64,000 nucleotides of DNA from Synchiropus splendidus (lineage: Eukaryota; Chordata; Actinopteri; Syngnathiformes; Callionymidae). This document shows positions 43,030 through 55,000 of this stretch, piece after piece. Location of the stretch: assembly GCF_027744825.2 (NCBI RefSeq), contig NC_071349.1, positions 7,841,001-7,905,000 of the forward strand, given 5' to 3'. The notes below the pieces were generated by a model. It was not told the origin of the DNA and did not search any database. It saw nothing but the letters and a program-made list of their open reading frames with translations. Position 1 is the stretch's first letter, and each line of letters begins with the position of its first letter. The translations under genes were made by a program, and so were the position numbers.

Positions 43030-43110
43030 GATGGGAGTCCAAACCACGGCCCGGGGGCCCGGTGAGGCCCACCAGGGCAGGTTCTGTGGCCACAAGACCT
43101 TTCAATACGT
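43030..43110. repeat. fragment resembling a hAT (Charlie-like) element end
   Basis: The GGCCCGGGGGCCCGGTGAGG segment resembles the terminal region of hAT elements, as at 16440-16497. It lies between the convergent ACVR1-like and d2hgdh genes. No full element is visible. Confidence 0.4.
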
Positions 43111-43160
43111 GTGAAATGGAATGTAAGAAAGTAGGTCATATATAAAAATATTACACATTT

Positions 43161-43166
43161 TTTAAT
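43161..43166 (-). terminator. candidate poly(A) signal of d2hgdh
   Basis: An ATTAAA variant hexamer on the minus strand lies about 170 bp downstream of the stop. It is convergent with the poly(A) signal at 42976 on the other strand. Confidence 0.4.
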
Positions 43167-43334
43167 GTTTATACATTTAAGTAAAAGTGTCTGAACATTC
43201 ACATCAGTACACACAACAACATGGACAGTTCAGTGTTCTTCAGTAATGATCAAAACCTTAGAAACAGGTGCAGCTCAGTGGGGATCGGCAAAGGTGTGAG
43301 AGCCTGATGGTGTCAGCTCCAGCGTCAGCTACCG

Positions 43335-46300
43335 TCACTGGAGGTCGTCCGGCAGAGTCTTGTACGGGTTGAGGATCCCTCGCGGGTCCATCATGGTCTT
43401 GATGTCCCGCATCAGCGCCACGGCCGGCCGGGCTTTGCTGTAGTAGATGTAGTTCCTCTTCTTCAGACCCAGACCATGCTCTGCGCTGACGCTGCCCTGG
43501 CAGCCGGACGTCCACTGGTAGACGAAGGGCTCAATGGCAGCCAGCAGCGCCGGGTCTCTGGCAGGAGAGGTGATGTTCAGGTGGAGGTTTCCATCTCCTG
43601 CAGAGGTGGAGCCAGGATTACGGCGGTGGCGTGACACCATGGGTTCAGGCGGCTCCAGGTCTTACCCACGTGACCGTAGCCCACCACGCTCTTGGCCCGG
43701 TCCCCCAGGTGCGCCCTCATGTCCAGCACCAGCTGGTAAATCTTCTCCACGGGCAGGGAGACGTCGTACTTGTAGGTGAAGCCATCGTGAGTCAAAGCCT
43801 CAGTGACTCGTTCACGCAGTGACCACAGTGCCTGAAACAGAGTCAGGTTCAGCACCTGCACAGCCACACCAACAAGATTCACAGGGGAACCAGGAGTCCA
43901 GAAACCCCACTGTGTTTTCAGAGGCCATTTTGAGGATTTATTTTTCTTATTATTATTTCCACATTTTTCAGTTATTGACATTCATGTATTTCTTCATCTA
44001 AATACACGTGCTACTTTACGCTTCACTTTAATCATATGTATATTCATATGGTATTTTTCTATTTTACTGAAAGTTGAATTTGAATACGGTGAGTCAAACT
44101 TCACGTATTTTATAGGCACATTTGCAAATAAAAAAATATATTATTCATTTGAATTCAAAAGGGAAATCTGTTATGCATTATTATATACTTTAAACACAAT
44201 TAATTGAATTTTCTTCGCAACATAATTATCTAAAACACCACAACAGGTCCCCCATAAGACAATTAATAAATGAAGTAAAAACAAAAACACTTGTCATTCT
44301 GAAGAGAGAATCATCTACACTGCTGTTTCCTTCTTCTAAGAAGAGACGAATCAACCCTTCCATTCAAATAAAAGACATTTGAGGAAGGTCTCCTCATTTT
44401 CCCTATTTTTTCCAGATCGTCTGTTATATATACACATTTTTTATATATTATATACATAGATTTTTGCGCTGGCAAAAGTCGAGTCCTGGCAGCGACTGAG
44501 CACTGCTTGGTCCTCAGAGCCCTTTCTGATCCGGCCCGGAATATTTGAGTTACATTGTTCTAATATTTCTGGTTCTATATGATCTGGATCATTTTCAGAG
44601 CAGTTTTATGATATATATTTTGTAATTTGAATAAAGATTTGTGATTTATTTCACTGACATCTTAAGGCCGCGTGGCTCACCTTGATTTTGGACTCCTCCG
44701 TGGCTACGGTTCCGTCAGCCACCAGTGATGATGTCATCGCCTGCTCCAAGAAGGCGTGCAGCTTCGCTCCGTCGTGTTCGGGGTCGGACCCCGACGTCTC
44801 TATGAGGACGTAGAACGGGCTCTCTGAGCGGAGAGAAGCGGTAGGTTCAGCATGTGCGCGGTGGGCTCCGTGACGGTGTGTGTGTGTGTACCAGAGATGG
44901 GGTTGAGCAGCCTCAGGTGTGTGTTCAGCAGCCTCATACACTCGGCGTCCAGGAACTCGAAGGCGGACAGAATCTCTCCCAGCATGCCTCGGGCCAGCTG
45001 GAAGGTCCGCAGCAGCTGGGGGAAGGTTTCACAGCCTGCAGCGGAGGAGCGAGTCAGCAGCGGACGGGTCGCCGCGGCGCACGCCACTGACCTAAGAACA
45101 CCACGTTGACGGAGCGAGGCTTGCGAGGACACAGGATGGAGACGGCGGTGATGACGCCCAGCGTCCCCTCCGAGCCGATGAAGAGCTGTTTCAGGTCGTA
45201 CCCCGTGTTGTCTTTGCGCAGAGTGGCCAGACAGTCCAACACCTGGCCACTCGCCAACACCTGCACACACAAACACACGGTCACGTGACCCATCCTGACG
45301 CCGCCACCAAGGCCGACTCACCACTTCTATGCCCAGAACCGTCCCGTGCAGGGAGCCATAGCGCAGCAGCCGGAGGCCGCCGGCATTGGTGGCCACGTTC
45401 CCCCCGATGTGGCAGCTGCCTTTGGCGCCCAGGTCCAGCGGCATGACGTGCTCCCGCTCCTCCAGGTAGCTGGAGAGGTTCTCCAGGACGCAGCCGGACT
45501 GGCAGGTGAGGATTCCTGCATCCCCAGGAGAGGGGTCACGACCCTGGGTTCACCCCGCGAGCGTGTCGGCGAAACACCCACCGGAAATGTTGTCGAAGCT
45601 CAGGACGTTGTTCATGAGCGCCGTGGACAGAATGATCTCATCGTACACCGGCACGCTGCCCCCCACCAGACCCGTGTTCCCCCCCTGAGTGTTCACCGCC
45701 AGATTACGACTGTTGCAGAACCTGTGGAGAGGTAGTCCACACCACGCTCCTCCTCATCATCTTTCATCATCACTTTTGTTTCTCCTAAAACAAGACTCTC
45801 TACAAACAAATCTCCTCTACAACTGAAGAACCTTCATCATTTTCTCAGCTCAGTAGGTGGCGCTCTCATTTTTCAGTATCAGCCAGCATGCGCCATCTAG
45901 TGGCCACTGGAACTAAGGACACGTATTCAAACCATCAACACACACTGGTGCTCTCCAGGGATCGATTCTAGAAGCTCAACAGTGAACACTGATCAACAGT
46001 GTCCTGAAGAAGCCCAGAGCAGCTCACCATCTCACCAGCAACGGCAGCTGACGCTTCATAAAACAGTGTCCTCACTTTCAGAGGCCACTAGGAGGCACTA
46101 TCTGCTCTATCACCTTTGGTGTTGAGCAACTGAGGCCACTTGTTCTACCTTGTATAACAAGAGTGTCGGGCATCAGGTGCAGCACCAGCTCAACTTATTC
46201 AACTAAGACTTGTGTATTTATTGATCTACAGTAAAACGAAATGACACGACTTCACTCGTAAGCAGGAGCACAGGTCAGCAGATTCTCAACAGCCATTCAG

Positions 46301-46684
46301 AAGCATTACCTGAGGATCTGAGAGACTTCCTCTGTGGTCTGGGGCCGTAGCAGAACTTCACTGGAGCCTGGTGGGGAAGCAAGTGTGAGTCATGTCAACA
46401 GACTTGGTTTGACTCGACAGACCTTTCACCGACTTCAGCCAGTCCACGTTACTGGACTCCAGCAGGTCGGGGTCGGTGACCACCCGGCCGGGTAACACGG
46501 TCTTGAAGAAGTCCACGTCCTCGGGTGTCACCGTGGAGAACGGCAGTCTGGGCAGGGCATGACCCGCGCTGGAGTGCAGCCGGCGGGTTCGGGCCTGGCA
46601 CCGGTTGGTCAGCCTGGCTGGAGAGCAGACGCTGCTGCGGCTGCTGAGGAGTCTGAGCGTGGACAGTCGGAGTGTTCCAGACAT
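43335..46684 (-). CDS. d2hgdh: D-2-hydroxyglutarate dehydrogenase, mitochondrial
   Basis: Nine coding exons on the minus strand: 46423-46684, 46310-46367, 45582-45721, 45322-45515, 45092-45260, 44892-45035, 44681-44823, 43666-43831 and 43335-43597. All splice GT-AG in phase, giving 512 aa (human about 521). An Arg/Ser-rich N-terminus (about 1-45) fits a mitochondrial presequence. The FAD-binding PCMH domain has [13 protein letters not shown] (117-129), [13 protein letters not shown] and [10 protein letters not shown]. The C-terminal FAD-oxidase domain has HVGDGNLH (424-431) and SAEHGLG (463-469), the metal and substrate-binding motifs of this family. The enzyme oxidises D-2-hydroxyglutarate to 2-oxoglutarate in the matrix and passes electrons to ETF. 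LDHD is related but lacks this match throughout. Intron 6 (44824-44891) is 68 bp and starts in a CA repeat. An 11-base C run (minus strand) lies just upstream of the start codon. Confidence 0.96.
44870..44891. repeat. (CA)n run at the splice donor of d2hgdh intron 6
   Basis: On the minus strand the donor GT is followed directly by about seven AC units. The run fills about a third of the 68-bp intron. Confidence 0.85.
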
Positions 46685-46701
46685 GACAGCGGGGGGGGGG
46701 G

Positions 46702-47020
46702 CTACAATGGCGTCAGTGGGTTCAGACGTCTGAGCTCTGTGAGGAACGCAGACAAACTGAGGAGGCAGTTACAACTTGTAAGAGTCCAAACATACGTTAT
46801 TATAATGCATTATTTATTTATTCATTTCAGTAAGCTAAGGAAGTTTAAACTTTATCGTATCATTTAAAGTGTTTTTCATCTTGTTCAGTCAAGTACAAAC
46901 ACAAACATATTCAACATAAACTGAATATATTCGAAAGGCCATTTATTTTCTTTATTTTAACTGCACACCTGTTGCTTTCCTATACATGTCTTATTAGGTG
47001 GATCTGCAGTTTTCTCAGTT
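46702..47020. other. sequence upstream of d2hgdh
   Basis: An AT-rich stretch with no exon recognised. The d2hgdh 5' UTR must begin in or beyond it. Confidence 0.4.
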
Positions 47021-47203
47021 CAGAATCAGAAAAACTTTATCAATCCCAAGGGAAATTATGTCGTAACATGCTCTGTACTCAACATACAACAATAAATTAA
47101 AAAGAAATAATATTATAAAGGGCAAAAAAATCTATACTAAAGAGCCTAGAAACAATGTGAACAATGTGCAAGAAAATGCAGTTCAAGAAGAATCCTTCAT
47201 TGT
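47021..47203 (+). repeat. teleost interspersed repeat, short copy
   Basis: Starts CAGAATCAGAAAAACTTTAT and closely matches the first ~190 bp of 47807-48262. The motif (TTTATCAATCCCAAGGGAAAT) is widespread in fish genomes and is probably the end of a non-LTR retroelement. I do not assign the clade. Confidence 0.7.
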
Positions 47204-47454
47204 AGTTGGACGGACGACACACTGATTCACAGCCGACAGTAAATGAATAACAAATTCACTGAGTGTTATGTTTGCACATGATAATAGTTATAGATCTCCA
47301 CATGAGCTCAAGTGTGGGAGGAACAAACCGGAAGCCATGTTTTATAGATAGTTTTGACACACATAAGCTGGACACAGCATTAAAAATATGCTTTTCCATG
47401 CGACTCATAAAGAAGTCTAAACCTAGTTCCAGGGCAAAGGTCACGCTGAATTCA

Positions 47455-47765
47455 CGGACTGACTCCGGAGCAGTTGGCTAAATCTAGTCAGGGCTCGAAG
47501 CCGCGCGTTAACGCAGCAGCAAGTCGCGTATTACTCGCTGGAAACAACACTCGGAAGTCACCGCCTTCCCTTCACTTCGTGCTAAAGATCTGTCACTTAC
47601 GTTTGCGTCTTTCCGCTGCAGGGATTCTGCGCTACTCTGGATGTTGTAGCGAACAGGTCAGCAAGCTAAAGCGGAAGTGAAGGCGGACCAATCAGCGGTA
47701 GCCTTTTGCAACGGACCAATGGGAGCAGGTTTTGTACAGACACTGTCCACCAGTCAAGGCTGATG
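47455..47765. promoter_or_regulatory. GC-rich promoter-like segment, probably of d2hgdh
   Basis: The segment is CpG-rich against AT-rich flanks. It contains an ETS-type GCGGAAGTG (about 47672) and two CCAAT boxes, GACCAATCAG (about 47687) and GACCAATGGG (about 47714). It sits about 0.8-1.1 kb upstream of the d2hgdh start codon with no other gene nearby, so a TATA-less promoter with a non-coding exon is likely. Which strand it drives cannot be told from the sequence. Confidence 0.5.
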
Positions 47766-47806
47766 TAAACAAAGGGAGAAAGTTCAAGCACTTTTGTGCT
47801 TATTTT

Positions 47807-48262
47807 CAGAATCAGAAAGACTTTATCAATCTCAAGGGAAATTGTGTTCGTAACATGCTCTGTACTCAACATATAACAATAAATCTAAAAGAAATAATAT
47901 TATAAAGTGCGAAACAAAGCTATACTAAAGAGCTTAGAAAACATGTGAACAATGTGCAAGAAAATGCAGTTCAAGAAGAATCCTTTGTTGTCATTTTTTC
48001 AGCAAAGAATTGTACGTTTTTATTGCCACAGGAAGAAAGGACCTCCTGTGGCGCTCAGTCTTTGAGTTGGGCAGTCTCAGTCTATTGGTCCTTATGCTTC
48101 TGTATTGGACTCATGGAGGGGTTGGGTGATGTTGTCCAGGATACTCCTTAGTTTCAGGAGCATCCTTCTCTCCATAACCGTCTCCAAGGAGTCCAGTTTC
48201 ACCCCCACCACATCACCAGCTTTGCAGATGAGTCTGTTGAGTCTGTTAGTGTCCGCCACCTT
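47807..48262 (+). repeat. teleost interspersed repeat, long copy
   Basis: Same family as 47021-47203 but longer. It continues into a segment containing GGACCTCCTGTGGCGCTCAG and CTCCATAACCGTCTCCAAGG, typical of a repeat common in teleosts. No coding frame is preserved. Confidence 0.7.
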
Positions 48263-48517
48263 TTCGTTTTCGTTCCACATTTTCGTAGTTGAATTAGCTT
48301 CTATAGAGGAACTGATGTTTTCTCTACTTCCAGACAGAAAAGCGCAGTTCTGCGATGTTTAAAAAACGATTATTTTGGAAGGTTTTATAGTCAGTGGCAT
48401 AAAAACGCTGGTCAGCCATTAGAATTCCACCTGTTTAAAATGTATAGGGCTATTACAGCCTCTTCTGTTGACATGTAGGAAAACCTCCACAAACAGACCA
48501 CACGTTTACTTGAAATT

Positions 48518-48523
48518 TTTATT
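48518..48523 (-). terminator. poly(A) signal of ell
   Basis: AATAAA on the minus strand about 550 bp after the ell stop codon. No better hexamer was seen nearer. Confidence 0.55.
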
Positions 48524-49075
48524 TAATTTCCACATGCATCCTGCAAAGATCACAGCATGCAGTTACAAATGGGAAGCTGACCGTTTTGGTTGGTGTAGAA
48601 AGGCTTGTAAACTACCTTCAGGTTCTGACGATGTCCAACACAACACGAGTGAGCAGCACCAGACGTCGGTAAGAAAACATTACAGGTGAACAGGTGTCCA
48701 CAACACTGAGCATGTCATAAGATGGCACACTAAAATCTCTGTTCTGCTGACGTGTCTGGTTATTTACAGCATGCAACTGACTCATGCGCCCACTGAGAAC
48801 ATAACACAGCCACAGACAGACGGACTTTTGGAAACACTGGCTGGAAATAGACAGTTTGGCTGTTTCAGATGAGCACCATTTCTTGACATCTGGGTTTGCA
48901 GCGCAGCTTCTTCAGTTGCTGTCTCGGTATCCTTGGCAAGGGCAGCGGAACTGCTGCCTTTTTTTGGGAAAATATCTTGTTTGATATAAAAATATGATAT
49001 ATAAATACCTTCTTCAGCGCAAACGCTGCCCTCGTCCCAGCGGCTTTGTCATTCCAATACTTATAAATGTGTGGG

Positions 49076-52000
49076 TCAGTTGGAGTGAGACAGCTGCTGC
49101 TGGTCATAGTCTGATATCAGCTTCTTGATGTGGGCCAGCTTTTTGTGAAGGTATTCACAGCGAGTCTTGTCCTGGTTATAGCTGGGGTTCGACTAGACAA
49201 ACAAACAAAACCATGAATAACAACGTCAGATATGAAGGGACTGTCCACTGCGTAAGGTTGGACCGATGAATACCTTTTTTATGTAGCAGTAATGCTGAAG
49301 GATCTGATTCCGAACCGTCTGCAGAGACAGGAAACAGATTAATGCACCACAGTTACAGGTCAAACAATAATCCGGCCGCAGAAAAGCATCACCACATTGG
49401 CCTCCGACCTTGTATTTGTGTCGGTCTGGGTGCAGCTGTTTGAGCTGAGAGTCCAGCTCCATGAACTGTCGCGTCACACCGTCGATGTGGGCGTGCAGGT
49501 TTCGATACTCGCTGTACTCTTTGTTAAACTCCTGCTTGTAGCTCTGTCTCTGCTCCTGGTCTACGATCACTGTATATTTCCTGCGAGGAAGAAGAAACAC
49601 ACTAGCTTTAGCTTCAACAACAGCAACTGAATGGAGCCAACTCAGAGACTTTGCTATAACCGAGGTTCATTTGAGCAATAAGATGTTTGATCTCCTCATC
49701 CAGTGCTGGACACGGATCACCAGCCTTGTGGCATCACACATCCCTCGGTTGGTTCTCATCCAACTAACCAGTTGGGTTAACTAACCCACTTGACGTCGCA
49801 GTGATGATAAAAATCAAAACTCACAATAAATAATCCGCTGTTTCCTGGTCCGTTTGCGCTCCAGAGTCTCCTGTGACATCAGATTCTGCAAAGAAAGAAA
49901 AATGTTAGTCCTGAAAAGGAGAGTTTTCCGCTCTGATGCGAGGCGTCCCGACTCACTGGACAGGTCCAGGTGGGTCTCACCGCTCAGCTCCACAGTGCGG
50001 CGGCCTTTCCTCCGTTCTTTCCTGCTCTGCCCGCGATCTTTCTTCTTCAGATGAAATGAAGAAAATGTCAGTACTTGAGGGGCCCATCCGCACATCACCT
50101 GTGTCCTCACCCCATCTTTGTGTTTGCCCTTCTTCCTTTTGATTGTGTTCTTGCTCAGACGTGGCACGGTGGGAGGGGAAGGAGCCTGGGTGGAGTCGTG
50201 CGGCCGCTGGTCTGCGGGCTCCTCCGTGTTTAAGCACTTGGCTCCCTCCTGCTGAAGGTTGGCGGCCGACAGCGAGTCAAAGAGCTGCCTGGAGTCCAGC
50301 GAGTATTTCTCTTCTCCCGTCCCTGGAGCCGCAGATGGCCTCAGCTTTGACTCATCGCAGGCTGTTTTGCGTGAGAAGTGGGATATTCTGGGCTTCTTGT
50401 TCCCCGGAGGCTCAGGGTTTCCCTCCTGGATGGAGTGTTTGTGCCGGCGTGCCGGGGAGGAGTTGGGGGTGTCTCGGAGAGGGCTGACCTGGGCCTCCGG
50501 GACCGTGAGGAGGTTCTGGTGAGGCTGGAAGAGTCTCCTGGAAGACATTGTAACTGTGATCATCATTATTTTACATTTTTACTTTGTTTTCTTGTTTGTT
50601 TATCATTCATATTTAGCATTTAAGTTTACAAAAAGTCATTTGATTTAGTTGCGTGAGTTCTCGCTGGACAGCACAGATGACAAGGCACCACTAGCATTTC
50701 CGAGCTACACTGCTGTCAAGTCGAGTGTTTTTCCAAAGCAAAGGTCCAGGTAACAAGACCAGACCAAGGAGAGACTTTTGTAGATTCCCTCAAGTAGCAT
50801 GCATCCAATGAAGTATTTGTCCAAAGTCTCAAACTTGTCACATACTGCGTATGTAACCGTTTGCGGTGTAATTGAGTTGTTTGTGTTGCCTTTTCTGTTT
50901 AGTTTTCACTGTGAATTTGGAGAATAAGCTTCAAATAAATCAGCTGCTGGAAAACTACTTGTGTCTGCGTTTACGACGAGGGAGTTACAGACATCACCTG
51001 ACTCAGTCACAGATACAGACGAAAATAAATTGAAAAAAAACCCTGCCTGAATGTTTATTCCTGACTCAGAACACCGGCTGCTTCAATTCAAGAGAGCCAT
51101 GCTCAGTTAAGAGGCTGAAGCTGAAACATATTGATGCCTTGAGTTGAAAAGAAGAGGATGCTCGGTCACCAGACAGGAAACCACTGCAGGTGTCACTATG
51201 TCCCACACAGGCCGTCCCCAAAACATCGCACATCATTTCATCACCAAGTCACTTCCTTAAAATTTGTTGGCTTTTTTATTCTTCTGTCTTCAGGAGCAGA
51301 AATGTCGGCTACTGCAGCCGAGAAGTTCAGTGAACTGAAGCCCGAACTCAAGTCATATCTGAACAGGTAGCATGACTTCAGTGGCCAGGCCTCCGAGGCT
51401 CAGAAGAAGAGGCCAAAGTGAAGAGCGAGCCTGGAAACCTGGATCCAGCTGGGACAACACCGGACCAAGACAAGCCCCTCCTGACCATGGAGTTGCTCCA
51501 ATTCATTTTTGTTTATCAACCCCAAAAGATGAAGACTCTTTCTCACCAGTGAGACACATCACATTTTATTATCTCAAGAGCGTAAAATAAAACCAGGACG
51601 TCCGACTTCAGCCAGTTAGGACTGCACTGCTGCAGCTACCTGCATATTTTGGGGCGTCACACTTGCCCATACTTGGCCATGAATCTCTCCTTCCTTCAGG
51701 GTGCGCCACATTACTGTGTTAGAACGCTTCACAGTCAGGAGGGGATTTTCAAAGCGACATGTTGGGACGCGTTTCACTCTGGCGAGCGATCAATACGGTG
51801 TTCTTCAATCGGCCCTGCACTGTGAGCGCGACCCTGACTTACCGGACGAGAATTCTCTTCAGCAACTGCTGGTCGCCGGAGGAGTAGCCTGGCCAGTCCT
51901 TGTGCAGATCCTTATACACGCCGTCCTTCAGCAGGTAACTGCTGTCCCGAGCACTCAGCTGGCCGACCTGTTGACAGAAGCCTGGTGTTATTCTGGATCC

Positions 52001-55000
52001 TTTAAGATAGAGGGGGTGAGCGAGCAGCTGGTGTGGCACAAAAAACATGAAGAAAACCAAGGCCGGAGTGTTTCTGAGAGCCATGGCAGGATGGCAGCTG
52101 GAATCCTAACTCACATCAGAGGCAAGCAGCTTCACTCACAGCCGCCTCACCTCAGTCAGAACCGAGTCCAGCAGCGTCTTGTCCGCAGCCGTGAGTCCGT
52201 CTCTCTGCAGCCTGAGGATGAGCTCCGGCTTCTTGTAGGGCCTGAGGGCCAGCAGGTGAGTGACTCGGTCCCTGAGCGGACGCTCCTGCACGTCGCTGCT
52301 ACGCCTCTTCAACGCGCTGATGCTCCTCTTGCTCTTGGACTGGCTGCTGTTGGCGAGGCTCGGCTGAGAGGGTGGGCGGGGTTTGGCGAGCCGTGCCAGG
52401 GCCGGCGCTGGGGCTCGGACCGTCACCCTCTTACCTGGCAGGACAAAGACAAGAGCAGAAGCTGCGGTCGGAGGGTGAACGACAGCGAAAATAGGCACTT
52501 CATCTTCAGGTGTTGCTATGGTAACCAGCGAAGCCTCGCAGGTGTGTCTCAGTCATGAACCCACAAGGACCAACATTAGCTCACATGTCAGCACCTGCTT
52601 CGCCGGCGGTCTTACCCTGATGGCGCCCCCTGTGTTTGATGACAATAGCGCCGCGGCTGCGTGTTTCCTCCTCAGCCTGAGCCATGCTCTGCAGAGCCTT
52701 GTCGTACGAGTCGTCCGTGGCTTTGACGATCATCTTCTTCTGAATCACCCCGAGACATGACAGCTGCTCTGCACCGCTGAGGAGGAGGAGGAGGAGGAGG
52801 AGGAGGGGAGGAAGAGTACAGCGACGTTACTGAAGAGATCCAAATCTTCCCCTCAGATGACTGTCGGCAGCAGCTTCATCGACTGGAGGGTGTGTCTGTA
52901 TAACCGACTCACAAGAAAACCATGAAGATGGGTGAACCGAGGCAGCTCGTGTAGGTCAAGGGAGGTCATGGTGCAACCCGATGACTGAATACAAATCTGG
53001 TGTTAAGAAGTTATTTGACCAAAGGCTCAATTCTTAATGAAGTTTAGGGCTGAAAACTACTGATTCTTTTGATGGTCGACTAGTCACAGACCGGATGTGA
53101 CTTGAGCGGGCGGACGAACACGCCGACATGTGACTGCAGTGTTGCAAAGAGTAGCTAACAATGGAAAGAAAACGTGCCTAAAAGGTTGTAGACACCTTTG
53201 TCTTGTCAGATGCTTTGAAACTCGACAGAGTGATATGTGTCCTTTGATGTGTGAAATGATCGCATCCTTTTTTTGGGCCAGAAGATCGATCGCATCAGGT
53301 TTAATTCAAAGAGGGAAATCGCACGCGGCGAAACTATAGCAGTCAAGGACGGACATCGAAACATGTCACTGTCAGGAGCACTGTCCAGCAGCCGCTTCCC
53401 TTCTCTGTAGTTTCGAGGGGATTCTTGGTGAACACGGCAGTGAGACGGCAGTGATGTGCAGCTGACCCAGTTCGAGGTGACCTTTACCGCAGGACAGGAA
53501 GAGAGTTTCCTGGCAGAGTTCGAGGCCGCCGCATCAGATCCTCATTAAGACTCACAACATAAAACGTGAGTCATAATGGTGTTGACATTCACTGCGCAGC
53601 GAGAGTCACTTCCCAGCAGCGCACTGTTTACCCCAGACAGTCCTTTACCTTGTGCTCAGCTGCTGAATGCAGTCGAAGCTGGCGTGTGGATTGTCGGGGG
53701 CGATGTTTGTCACCCCGAAAGTGAAAGTCCTGACGTCACCGTGATCACTGGAGCAAGGGATGGTGATTCTCTGTCGCACAAGAGGAGTGTCACAACTCAG
53801 CGTCCGGAAGCAACATGCTGGAAACAGCAGCAGCAGCAGCAGAACTCACCCCCTGGTTTCCACTGAAGCAGATGGAGGGATGAGAAGACCAGCCCTGGAG
53901 GAGAGAGCACAGCTCAGTGCACTGTTGCTAGACAAACCCTGGTTTCACTCACCAGCGCTAACAGGTTTGGTTGTGTGATTCAGCGGATTTATGACACAAT
54001 TTTACAAGAACAACTGGCAACATAATGGAAATAAAGCTTCCACAGAGGCCACAGGATTATTTTTTTTAAAAGGGGTTGGAGCTTCACTTGTGGACGAGCG
54101 TGACCTGCTGTGACCTGGTCCACTGGTGAGCAGGTCGGACTAGCTTGGCGCGGACACACTAGCAGCTAAATTAGGAAACATGACTGCTGCTTGTTGCTGT
54201 GCGTGTGGTAGCTGCTTCCTGTCTGGTTCACCAGGATGTGAGCGTAACAGTGTGGTTGACACCAGTCAGATGAAACAGCTGATGTCAAGAGACCGTCGAA
54301 GCGCTTTACGGGGAACTGCTGAGGAAGTTACGATCGCTTCACGTCGCCAGACCTGCTGCCATCGGGTCGCGATGTTAAGACACCTGAACAGAGCGGCGCC
54401 ACTGCAGATGTAGCAGGAGGATGGAGCTGAGAAAACAGTCCCTCACAAACATGTGGGGTTTCTAAACAACAGACCTGAACATGGTTTCTTCTAAGAACAT
54501 GTCTCACTGGGATCAGCCCTCTGCAGGCTCCACTGAAGCTCTTCACCACATCAACATCAGTCCAGTTCCAGCTGGACGAGATGCTTTGTCTCCTCATTTG
54601 GCTTCTGACGGGAACATAAGCCACTGAGCTGTTTACTAGTCACATCAGGAGCAGCGATTCAAAGTTCTAACCTCATACTCGACGCCCGCGTCCGTGTAAA
54701 ACTGACTTTCACCTAAAGCATCAGAGAGGCTGGGGTTATACATTTAAATCCAGACCTATAAAAGCAGATGTAACCTGCCAGGATCTAGCACCATGATGAA
54801 AGCAAGCAGCAAACAAACAACTCCGTCACGGTGTGAAACGTTACGCGACTGACACGATGGACTTGTGATGCTCCAGTCCTGAAATTCAGTTTTATAACAG
54901 CTCCACGCCTCAACATCAGCCTCGCTTATTTACTGCTCAGCACATCTGCCACTCACTTAAGTTCATTTAACCAGTATTATTATTACCATTACCATATTAT

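Noticed and set aside
44800..45444. 214-codon minus-strand frame in d2hgdh
   Set aside because: It starts in frame in exon 4, then reads through introns. Spliced exons give the family sequence instead.
51701..52558. 285-codon plus-strand frame
   Set aside because: It is antisense to ell exons 5 and 6 and reads through their introns. There are no features of a protein family.
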